A stretch of 64,000 bases of DNA from Brachypodium distachyon (taxonomy: Eukaryota; Streptophyta; Magnoliopsida; Poales; Poaceae): the NCBI RefSeq assembly GCF_000005505.3, contig NC_016134.3, positions 36,704,150 to 36,768,149 on the forward strand. The letters are read 5' to 3'. How positions within the stretch are numbered: position 1 is the stretch's first letter; the number at the start of each line of letters is the position of its first letter. Shown in pieces: positions 45,203 to 55,291 of the stretch. A model generated the notes under the pieces. That model had not been told where the DNA came from and searched no databases. It saw only the letters and a list, made by a program, of their open reading frames with translations. Both the position numbers and the translations under genes were made by a program.

Positions 45203-47680
45203 TCTGCTCTGCTCTGCTCGCCGGAGCCGGAGCAGGAGGCTTCTGCGAAGGGTAATTTAGTAATCCGGTCGGGTTGTTCTTTGTTTCCTTAAGGTTAGGG
45301 GTAGAACTGTAATATACGCCTGTCGATCGAGTACGAGCGAGTAATTGAGCCGTGTGGAGAATTTATTTAACCTTGTGGCGTTCGTGGTAATTCGGAGATT
45401 AGCTGCAATCACCGCGCGCCCAAGAAAGAAAATGCTCTTCTGGAGCAGATTTCTCTAATGTTGGTGTAATAGCTTCATTCTTCTTCTTATTTCCCCCTTC
45501 TTTTTCTTCTCCCCTTGAAATAATATTTGGGGATCAATGCATTATGCATCCATGTACATTTCCATCGATGTATAAAAGTGCATGCAGGCTCGTTTCTTAT
45601 TATGGGATGCGTTCTTCTTAAAGTTCTGTTCAGATACTTTTGTGGTCCTGTTATATTCCTGGCTGGTAATCCCATGGCCTTCTTCACCAGAGCCAGGTTG
45701 ACAAACTTGCTACACACAATCGGTGTTATATTTACTTCACGAATTATAATTGATCGAGTGACTGTATTTGGTGAAGTAATTTAATCAAAATGCAATGCAG
45801 TGGGATGTCAAAATAGAGTTCATGTCCAGAGATTCCAGACCAAGAAACAGAGTCGAACGGGTTCCTGCACCAAACAGAGTCAGATGCCAGAGAAGAAGGT
45901 ATATGTTGAAAGTTGAGACTGTTGATAAGCCCAAAATAGCGAAATTCGTGATTAAAGAGGCCAATAATAATGGAAGTTGGTGGAATAATCGCAAGTGATT
46001 GTGCCAAAGTCCCACAAAGACAAAACAGCTATATGGTGAGTTGTTCATAACAGTATCTCATAAGCCAGAAAAGGGGACTTTGATCATGCTTAATGATTAA
46101 TTAGTCATCATGGGCATGCACAAAGCAATACACAACTTAACTGTCAAAGTACCAAAACTCATCAAATAATTGCCATAACATAATCAAAGGGTTTAAGACT
46201 TAAAGTAGAAGTTTGCATGGTACAGAGTTGGATGGGTACGTCCAAGTCTTGGCTGTAATGCATGGCCTTTTTTCTCTTCCTTCTGCATGCATGGTGCGCA
46301 TTGGTATGCTTACGTTTGATCCTCTCGATTAATTGAATGGATGATGACAACTTTATTAATTTCGGGCATGCATTTTGGACGTACTAACCAGGGCCATTTA
46401 AGCTGGTAGGTAAGGGAAAGCATTTGGTCCCCTGAAGAAATCGTTGAACCACGCATACTGAATCACAGATTCACAGTAAACTAAATTCTCTTTTAGACAA
46501 CGCTGCAGCAGGCTAGCAGCTGCTTGATTAACACAACTTTCTTAAGGCTCGGCAATCGATGGTTGGCTAGCTCTAAATTGTACAGTGCCAATAAACTTCA
46601 CAGTACTTCTACTCCGAATAACTCCATCATTCCTGCCTTTTTATACTAGAAACATTGTACAGGACATGCATAGCAAAGATAAGGAGACCAAATAAATCAC
46701 CTGCACTTCGAAAAAAAAAAGACACCAAATCACTACATAGACTGCAGGCATGCATGTGTCATTTCCAAACAAATGAAGCTGAGCCCGACAGGCGAACCAT
46801 AAACCCCATCTGCAGTGACGGTCTGATAGATTGATCATTTTCCATCTGCATTTCTGCAGCCGTCTAGTAACCGGAGTATATATATGTAATATGTTACTTC
46901 CTACTAAAACAAATTAGATATAGTTATAAATGTTGGTGCCCACTAATGATTGATGTGGTGGGACAGGAGCTATAAAAGCTATATGTTGGAGACAAACTGA
47001 ACGCCTTCACTATTGAGCTAAAAGCCTGCCGGCCGGTAGCTATGCCAATCCTTTCCTGTTACCACTCAAGAATTTAAAGATGTGCTACGGTGCTACCTCT
47101 AACTAACTCCTGGTTAATTTAACCACTCTCCCATTTTAAAGATTTTGAGTGAATGGAGGTTGTTCCATGCCTGCATGAGCCACCCTGCTATTCATGACAA
47201 CTAGGGCTTTGCCTCTTAAAAGGATGGCACGTACAGCAAGGGCCCGGGCGATAATAAAATGATCCAACTATGAAGAGATGCCCTTTATTACTAACTCCAC
47301 CAAACATTAGAGCTAACTAATTGATCGGTGTAGTGCGAGTAGATGGTCCCAAAAGGAATTAATTATGGAATCTGAGAATGTTCGGTCCGGTTGAAATCAT
47401 GTTTGTACTGCCTTAAGGACTCTCATTGTTTTTAAGTGGCGTTATCCTCTTCACACTCTCAGTCATCATTTTGTTTTATGTGGCACATAGATAATGAAAA
47501 ATACAAGTATTTTAGATACAAGCTAAGAGAAACCGACTCTTATGCTAAATAATATTGTATTCTAGATACAAGCCAAGGGAATGGTAGATTCTGTACCTGC
47601 TTAACGGATCATACGCTAAAAGACAACACTTTAAGGACTAATGCATTGGGAGCAAAAGGTCGATCTATCTACTAAAAAAG
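45203..47680. other. 3' flank of the SAUR gene and intergenic DNA
   Basis: The SAUR 3' UTR probably ends before about 45480. After that the DNA is AT-rich, with short unsupported frames (for example 45527-45784 plus and 45744-46007 minus). No complete repeat is visible. Confidence 0.4.
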
Positions 47681-48110
47681 AGTAAATTTTGGGGCAGTTG
47701 TTTTGCCGAACCACACTTATCGCAAAACCGTCCGCAGAACCACACGTTTTTAGTCATTTTGTTTCAAGTAGCTCGAAACAATGCGGTTTCGTGGTTTCAC
47801 ATGATTCCTTACAGGTGGGGCCCACCTGCTGAATGCCACTTGATTCCTTACAAGTGGGGAAAACTGCGACGGCGGGAAGGAGAAGGGAACCGGGGGTGTT
47901 TAATCGCGGGTTAACGGGTCCGGTCGGATCGATGTGACGTGGCATCTGACACATGGGACTTACCTGTAAGGAAACACGTAAAACAGCAAAACCATCCGGT
48001 TTTCAGCCACTTGAGACAAACTGTCTTAAAATGTGTCGTTTTGCGGACGGCTGAGCAATAGGTGTGCTTCGTCGATACAACCAAAAAACTGTGGTTGTCT
48101 AAAATTTACT
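47681..48110. mobile_element. Mutator-like fold-back element, about 185-bp TIRs
   Basis: The ends AGTAAATTTTGGGG and the complement of CTAAAATTTACT are inverted. Similarity continues inward: AACCGTCCGCAGAACCACAC pairs with the complement of GTGTCGTTTTGCGGACGGCT, TTTGTTTCAAGTAGCT with AGCCACTTGAGACAAA, and GATTCCTTACAGGTGG with ACCTGTAAGGAAAC. There is no coding content. No clean 9-bp target duplication was found (CTAAAAAAG and TAGTAGAAA), so the outer limits may be off by a few bases. Confidence 0.8.
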
Positions 48111-49110
48111 TAGTAGAAAAACCGATTGGCTTAAAATTTTACTCCTACTTAGTAAGTTGTTTCATATGTTAGAAATTTGTGAGTAATTTACCTTCCATAT
48201 ATAGGACATTATGAACAGCATACTTGAAAAGAAATTAATTATAGAGCTAGCAGTAGGAGTTTTGACGTTTGGATTTTACGTGTATGTGGGTAGCTAGGTA
48301 CTACTCCAGTAGGTTCGGTAGTAGTCGTACGTGCTAGCTACATATGGCTATATACATAGCCGGCCGGCTCAATCACGTTAGTTGGCTGCTTCAGGCAGGT
48401 CACCGGTCCATTTCCTTAACCGACGTACGCGCGCATCCGTCACACTGTCCTTAACAGGCACACACACCCCACATGCACGCAGCATTGTACTTCCAGTTCT
48501 AGATCATACTTGTTGTTAATTAGGCTGCGCATTAGTTAGCTAGTAAATGCTGCACCTTCCCGACAGGCGGCAGGTTATAGATAGATAGATAGCTAGGGGG
48601 GCGGCCTTGGCTGTTGGCTAAAACTGCAGAGAAGAAGTGAAACAGCTGATATGATATTGGGCAGTGCTTAATTATCCGTACTTCTTACGAATAAGCATGC
48701 AGACGAGACGAGGTGTAATTTAATTTTACGTACGTGTGTGAGCGGCACACAGGCGTACTAGCTTACAAACCTTGCATGCGTGGCTAGCCTAGCTTGTTTG
48801 CCGATGCAGATCTCTAGGATTGCGACGCTGTAGTGGCGCCAACTTACGCCTGGTACTAGCTAGCATCTCTCTCAAACACCGATAAGACGAACGTACGTGC
48901 ATAATACTGGAGAGAGAATTAAAGAGATCGGCCGATGAGCATTATTCCTGAGGCGGCATTTTGCATGCACCGGCTTTTCTTGATCGTGCTCGTGCAAGTA
49001 CAGCCATTTTGTCTACGAATATGTGCACATCGACCATGCTACAGTATAGCTAGCTAGGAAATGTCGCACGTGAACACAATGCAATATGTACGAATTGAGG
49101 CAGCAGTACG
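48111..49110. other. Intergenic DNA
   Basis: No gene or complete repeat. It holds a short GATA run near 48577-48591 and many GCTAGCTAG-type words common in grass intergenic DNA. Confidence 0.4.
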
Positions 49111-49149
49111 CACTTCCTCACAGTGGATATTCGAAGGCAGTTTGATAAT

Positions 49150-49490
49150 GGCAATATTTTAAATTGCCTCAATTATTTATTATATAAGGCAAAAAAATTG
49201 TATTGCCTCAAAATATAAGTCAATGAGGGCTATTTTGTAAAGATGCCTCAAAAACTTTTAACTCCAAAAGCTTTTTAGAAAAAATGCCTCTGAATTTTAT
49301 AATATCAAAAGCATTAAAAAAAATTGCCTCCAAAACTTTTTAACATCAAAGGCATAATAAAAAGAAGGCCTCAGAAGCTTCAACCATCAAAGGCAATAAA
49401 GAAAAAGGCAGGGACCTAATTATTTTGGGGCAATTTATAAAATTACCACTGTGATTTAAAAAGGCAATTCCATAAAAACTGCCTTAAACA
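49150..49490. repeat. Left subterminal repeat array of the CACTA element
   Basis: At least eight copies of (A/T)TGCCTC or close variants (TTGCCTCAA, ATGCCTCAAAAACTT, TTGCCTCCAAAACTT, GGCCTCAGAAGCTT) are spaced about 40-60 bp apart in AT-rich DNA. They match the motif density at the right end. Confidence 0.8.
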
Positions 49491-49808
49491 ATCTGTACTT
49501 TATGCAAAAAGCACCTCCGTTTTGAATTTTCTTAAAAACCTATCCTTCCACCGGCCGGTTTAACCCAGTTAAGTGTCCCTCGCGAGAAAAGAAAAAAAAA
49601 ACCAAATTACTTTCCATTCTCCACGAATCGATCGAGCCGCCGCCTGCCGTCTCTGCCCTCGCGCGAATCGATCGGGGAGCCTCCGCGAGCCCGCCGTCTC
49701 TGTCACCGGGGAGCCTCCGCGCGCCCGCCGTCTCTTCCCGTCGCGGAGCCTTGGGCCTGCCGTCGATCTCCTCCCTCGTGCGCAGGTACGTCCCCTCCCC
49801 ACGACTAG

Positions 49809-49847
<39 letters not shown>
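49809..49847. repeat. (CT)n microsatellite in the CACTA 5' leader
   Basis: About 19 CT units with one TTT interruption. It follows a GC-rich block (49620-49800) that is probably the transcribed leader of the transposase gene. Confidence 0.9.
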
Positions 49848-50901
49848 GAATCACTCTTGCTGAGCCGCTCGTCCCCTGTGATTTCCTTGTGTTTGATGTA
49901 GCCTAAGCTCACCAGGAACAACATGTGGGACTTCCCCATGGAGTGCCTTGACTAGAAGCTCGTCTACTAGCCATCCGTCAACTGGTAAGGATGTGTTCCC
50001 ATGCCGCCATATGCTATCCATGGATCTGCAACGATGGCCTCTCATAGGTTTCCAGGGGATTGGCTTTGTGGTGGATTTAGTTTGGGCTCAATTTGGGGCT
50101 GGGTTGGGTCAGGATAATATGTAATGTCCCCTTGTCGCTGATGGATTTTATTAGGACTGAGATTCATAAGATCAGAACGAGGAGTAGAAGAGCCTATGAT
50201 AGAATAAAGGGATATTTCAGTTCATTGACTAGATGCCCTTTCCCTAAGTACAGAGCAGGGCTTGTACAGTTTCAGTTTCATTGTCTGGTTTCATGGTTTC
50301 AGTTTAGTGAAAGTAGCTAATACTTACTGACTTGTTCTATTTATCTCTAGGTTTCTCTCTAGCTCTTTAACTGACTTTAATGTTGGATCATATTTCCCCC
50401 GTATATATGTTGATTAGTGTACTGATATTGATACATGGTACATTAAATTATCTTGCTGGTGCTCCTAACTATTTTAAAAAGTACAGTTAATTATTCTTGC
50501 GTGAAACTGATACTCTTTTGCTTAGTTAGTTGAAACTCTTGTGCTTAGTTAACTGAAATTTCCATACTACAACACAGACTTCTCCTCATGGATCCGCGCC
50601 GTTCGTTCCTCTACCGCTCGCAAGCCACGTCCCCTTTGGAGAACAACGAGCCGCCGACATCTGGTGAGTGTTGTTTCTAACCCTTTTGTTGTTGAGGCCC
50701 CTTACTTGATTTGGACCTATAGTTTCTTTCCACTGTTTATGTATGCTGCCCTAACTTGTTGTATGCATACGATTCATTTTTCCCTTTGACGCATACCATT
50801 TATTGTTCCCTTCTATGCATACCATTCATTGTTCCCTTTTATGCAGGCACTGTTTGATTCTCAATTGTTGTTTGTTTGAGTTATTTCCGTGACAATTACT
50901 T

Positions 50902-52149
50902 ATGGACAAGTTGTGGATGAGATTAGCTAGGTCTAGCGATGAATATGCTGCAGGAGTAAGGAAATTCGTACAGTTTGCTGCTGCTAATTCTGGAAAAAAT
51001 GTTAAGATCCTTTGCCCATGCAAGAATTGCGCCAACAGATTTTGGTTAGCTGACCAACTGGTTTGGGACCATTTGATTTCTGTTGGGTTCATAAATGGGT
51101 ACACCACTTGGGTTTATCATGGGGAAAATGCAGTAATCTCTGAACCAGTAGCCGAGACAACTCAAGATCAGGTAGAATATGCAGATAAAGAAGAGATGGA
51201 CCAGCTGTTGTTTGATGCATTTGGCATGTACGATAAAAGTACATTAGATTCAGATTTAGCAGAAAATAGTGACGACGAGTCTGATGCAAATCTGGAGTCA
51301 TACAAAAATCTAGTCAATGAAGCAAGCCAAGAGTTGTATCCGGGTTGCAAAACGTTTTCGATGCTTCAATTCCTAGTTAGGCTCCTAAACATAAAGAGCA
51401 TGTGGAGAATGTCAAACAGATGCTTTGAAGAGGTTTTAAAGCTTCTTAAGGACGTCATACCACAAGGACAATTCCTCCCTAAAAATTTGCATGATGCCAA
51501 GAAATACATCAATTCTGTTGGTCTAGGCTATGATAGCCATGATTCTTGCATAAATGACTGCATTTTGTTCAAAGGGCAATATGCAGATGCTTCTATATGT
51601 CCAACTTGTAATACATCTAGATGGAAGAGTGAGAAGACAGGAGTTGATGGGAAACGGGTGTTCAAGGTAGCTCGAAAGGTGGCTAGACATTTCCCACTAG
51701 ACATCAGAATTCATATGTTGTTTATGTCTTCCAAGACCGGACCACACATGGGTTGGGTTGATGAAGGCAGAATAAAGGATGGATTGATGCGGCATCCTGC
51801 CGACTCACCTGCATGGAAACATTTCGATGCAACTCACAAGTGGTTTGGTGCTGAACCTAGAAATGTTAGATTTGGATTGGCTACGGATGGGTTCAACCCT
51901 TTTAGGAATATGAACCTTTCTTACAGCATATGGCCAATCTTGTTAATTCCCTATAACCTCCCACCTTCGTTATGCATGAAGGAAACCAATTTTATTCTAT
52001 CAGTTATTGTTCCGGGTAGGAAGGCACCAGGAAAAGAAATAGATGTTTACATGCAGCTAACCTTGGATGATCTTTTACGTTGTTGGAATCATGGTGTACT
52101 GACTTATGATGCATATGTTGGCAAGAAGTTTACATTTTATGTGCTCTGA
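50902..52149 (+). pseudogene. CACTA transposase (tnp2 family), C-terminally truncated, 415 aa
   Basis: Residues 1-75 form the transposase-associated domain (MDKLWMRLARSSDEYAAGV, then CPCKNC at 38-43, then GFINGYTTWVYHGE). From about 150 the tnp2 domain follows: LLNIKSMWRMSNRCFEEVLK, NDCILFKGQYADASICPTC, SRWK, VARHFPLDIR, DGLMRHPADSPAWKHFD, EPRNVRFGLATDGFNPF, YNLPPSLCMK, then PGKEIDVYMQLTLDDL and HGVLTYDA. Family proteins are normally about twice this length. Here the frame stops after KKFTFYVL, exactly where the tnp2 domain should continue into the catalytic C-terminal half and the DUF4218-like region. The remaining half is absent and ORF2 sequence begins within about 100 bp, so an internal deletion is likely. 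It is described as a pseudogene because it cannot make a full transposase. Confidence 0.9.
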
Positions 52150-52252
52150 AGGTAAACTATGGTGTACTCTGAAGTTAAACTAGAATGACTTCATGATCTG
52201 AATACTATTAGCTAGTCTCCTTATGTGTTTTGATCTTTGTCATTAATTCGGC

Positions 52253-54226
52253 TCATGGAATATTGTCTACAGGGATTCTTCAACATTGACGACTCATACA
52301 AGAGTTGGGTGTTGAGATCAGCTAGCAAAAAATGGAAAGATTTCAAGGCTGTTTTGAAAAAGAAATATTTTGATACTAATTTGTCTAGAGAGCAAAACAT
52401 TGTAAAAGGATGTGAAGGCAGAATACATCCAAAGCAATGGGTATGGTTGGTGAGACATTGGAAAACAAAGAAGGCGAAGGTATTTTCTTATTGTAATTAT
52501 TTAGATAGCATCATTTGTGCAATGCAACTATTTATGTGCTATCCATTTGTTAACTGCATTTCATTATTGTAGGTTGTCTCTTACAAGAACAAACATGCAA
52601 GGGAAACACAAGCAAATGGTATACACTCAGCTGGTTCAAGAAGCTTTGCCGTGGTTCATGATCAGATGGAGATTAAAGAGGGGAGAGCTGTGGGCTGTGC
52701 AGAGCTATATGTGGTCACACATAAAAACAAGAAGGGAGAACCAATTGATGAATACTGTGCAGGCAAGATTGTAAGTCAAAATATATAACCGTAATTGCAA
52801 TTTCCTTTGTTGCTTATTGGTAGCCAATGCTTATGCTGGTTATCTTGTACGTAGGATGAAATAGAGTCTAATTTGAAGGCTAATCCTGAACTCATTGGCG
52901 AAAAAGTACGTGAAGCTGATATGTACTGAACAATATTTCGAAAAGCAAAAACATCAATAATGCATGGATTAGGGCTAACAGTTGGTGGAAAGAAATCTGA
53001 GTAGATTGCTCAATTGGTAGCTGCACTAAATGAAAGGACAAATGAGAACAAGGAGCTTAGGAATCTGGTAGAAAATCTTGCTGCAAGTCAAAGTCAACTA
53101 TTGGAAGAGCACAAAGAGATGAGAGCTATGTTCCTAGCTTCTCAGAAGCATCAATCAAGCCAGCAGGAACATGACAGTACAAACAAAGTGATTCCAAATG
53201 ATATGAATGTAGATCCAGTTGGAGCGGAAGGAATGAAGAAATCATATGAGCAATTGCAAGCAGAGGTATATACTTAGCTCTTTCTCCAATATTCGTGCAT
53301 CCGTTACATGATAATATGTTGAAAGCTAACACGGTTTTTAATCCATATGAAGGAGACTGTGTTCAAACAAGTGAAAGTAGAAATGGTTGAAGCAAGTAAT
53401 GCTGAGGAAAAGAAGAGATCATATGAGCAATTGCAATCACAGGTATGTACTGAATTTTTTCTCCAATATTCGTACTTAAATTATATGATAATAAGTTGAC
53501 AACTAACACAGTTTTTAATCTATATGAAGGACAATGTGTTCAAACAAGTTAAATTAGAAATGGTTGAACCAAGTAATGCCGAGGAAAAGAATCTGGAAAA
53601 CAAGAAGCCCATTAGGCGGAGAACCTCTAAAACTAACAAGACGAGCCAGCCCAAAGTGCCACGAGACAAAGTGGCGAAGGTACTTACTACAGTATCTTTA
53701 CCAATTTACAATTTTTTTACTTCTGAAAGTTGACCCAGCACACGAGTGAATTTTACTTTGATGTACACAAGTGGCAGTCTATGTTCAGTTTCATTTGCTT
53801 TTTTGAAAGTGTCAGTTTACATAAAAAGTAAACTTCTGACATTATGGGCAGGGTGACACCATTAAGTGTGGTATGGAGGTTGGCTTGACATCACCAAATA
53901 GTGCAGCAGTCGTAGCACTCGGTACAGTTCAGAATGTCAACAAAGAAGCAAAATGTATGGATGGTAAACCGCTCAGTGATTATGTTGAGGTACTCGTGAA
54001 CGTAGTCCTGAAAGGTACAACTTTGTTGCCAAGATCCCAAGGGAGGGTCTTAAATATGGGGAATGCTCAAGCTCGTTCTATTCCTTGGCCCAGGGAAAAT
54101 GTATGGTGTATGCAACTTAGCCCCTCTCCATATGTTTTGCATATACTTAATTTACATCATGGTTTTGTAAACTATTATTTTCTGAACAAAAAGTGCAGGT
54201 TACAAGTAAAAATGGTACACCCCTGA
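52253..54226 (+). pseudogene. CACTA second gene (TNPA/Ptta-like), broken and with a duplicated exon
   Basis: Exon-like pieces: to 52479 (SYKSWVLRSASKKWKDFKAV, then HPKQWVWLVRHWKTKKAK), 52573-52770 (SRSFAVVHDQMEIKRGR, then AELYVVTHKNKKGEPIDEY), 52855 onward (SNLKANPELIGEKVREAD), a coiled-coil segment at 53011-53270 (LNERTNENKELRNLVENLA), short exons to 53680, and 53852-54090 (GDTIKCGMEVGLTSPNSAAV, then VALGTVQ, DYVEVLVNVVLKG). This order fits the plant transposase (Ptta/En/Spm) domain followed by the TNP1 C-terminal domain. In-frame TGA (52927-52929) and TAG (53002-53004) codons interrupt the 52855 exon at places where a sense codon one base different would restore the usual reading, so the gene is dead. 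Confidence 0.82.
53236..53590 (+). repeat. Exon-intron tandem duplication, 177-bp period
   Basis: Two copies start at 53236 and 53413. Each contains ATCATATGAGCAATTGCAA, a donor (AGGTAT), a short intron with CTCCAATATTCGT and TATATGAAG, and the next exon start TGTGTTCAAACAAGT, then GTAATGC(T/C)GAGGAAAAG. Intron and exon are copied together, so the protein repeat would be about 30 residues. It lies inside the CACTA second gene. Confidence 0.88.
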
Positions 54227-54929
54227 TGTCTAAGGTAATTTATATGCTCCTGGTAGTAAGTATTTGTGAAATTTATATGCAATTCTATGTTATCAGAATT
54301 CTCTTAGTAGTAAGTATATCTGAAATTTATGATCAAATGAGTGAGCTCTCCGCTATATAAGCTGCTAACTTCTTGTACTGGATCAGCTCTAACTGTCCAT
54401 GTTTCATTTTATCTATAAAGGCTTAAATTGTACTCCAGAAACCAGAGTCATGCATCTCATATAAGTTCTACATATATGATGTTTTGTACCATTTTGTCTT
54501 TTGGTTCGGAAGGTTATAACGCAGCAGTAGTATCAATACTTAAAGCTCAAATAAATTTCCACTGGAATCTGCAAATTTAAAAGCTGGGACAGGTGCCTGC
54601 GGCTCACAATCACAGATTACGGCTGAGAGGACAAAAAGGAAGACGAAAGTTTCCAAACCTACCACAACTGAAGCCAGTGTTGTCTTGAGTGAATGATGTC
54701 CTGACTTGAATGCGAATACTTGTCTTTTGATGAAGTGTGTGAATCAGCTGTTACAATGCTTGTGTTGAACTGAATGCTTTTCACCAATTGAATTCTACAA
54801 AATTGGTACTATTGAGTACTGTAATCAGGTTGCTTGCTTAAAAGTGCGTCAATAGTCTTTCAAGGCATCTTAGAATTCTGCCTAATATTATATATTCATG
54901 CATCTTTCAAAGTGCCGTGGTATAATTAT

Positions 54930-55250
54930 TGAGGCCTTTTTCCAATGAGCCTCCACTTGAATTTGGAGGCAATTTTGTATTTTGCTTGAAAACTTATTAG
55001 ATGGCACTTTTTTTGAAGGGCCTCAATTTAACTTGGAGGCAGTATTGAGATATGCTTGGAAATTTATTTGGTGGCTTTTTCAAAAGTGCCTCGAATTTAA
55101 ATTCATGGCTTACTTTGAATTGCCTTAAAACTTGATATTTTAAGGCACTATTTCAAAATTGCCTAAAAAATCGTTTCCCTTCACCATTAGTTCCAACACT
55201 TTTTCACAGGCCTTGAAAATTCTTTTAAGGCAATTTTATAATTTTCTGAG
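54930..55250. repeat. Right subterminal repeat array of the CACTA element
   Basis: Recurrent GCCTC/GGAGGC and AAGGCA motifs (GAGCCTCCACTTGAATTTGG, GGCCTCAATTTAACTTGG, GTGCCTCGAATTTAAATTC, TTTTAAGGCAATTTT) occur every 40-60 bp. They mirror the left array. Confidence 0.8.
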
Positions 55251-55291
55251 GCATTATCCATAAAGCAACGGTCTGTTATGTACGAGTAGTG

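Larger units (their letters stand above)
49111..55291 (+). mobile_element. Decayed CACTA (En/Spm) transposon, about 6.2 kb
   Basis: The right end, read on the minus strand, is CACTACTCGTACATAACAG; the left end is CACTTCCTCACAGTGG, a diverged CACTA terminus. Both ends carry arrays of short TTGCCTC/GAGGCAA-type subterminal repeats (49150-49490 and 54930-55250), the usual TNPA-binding architecture. Inside lie a tnp2 transposase fragment (50902-52149) and a TNPA/Ptta-like second gene (52253 onward), both on plus and in the usual order. The 3-bp flanks differ (ACG and ATC), so no target duplication remains. The element cannot be autonomous. Confidence 0.85.
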
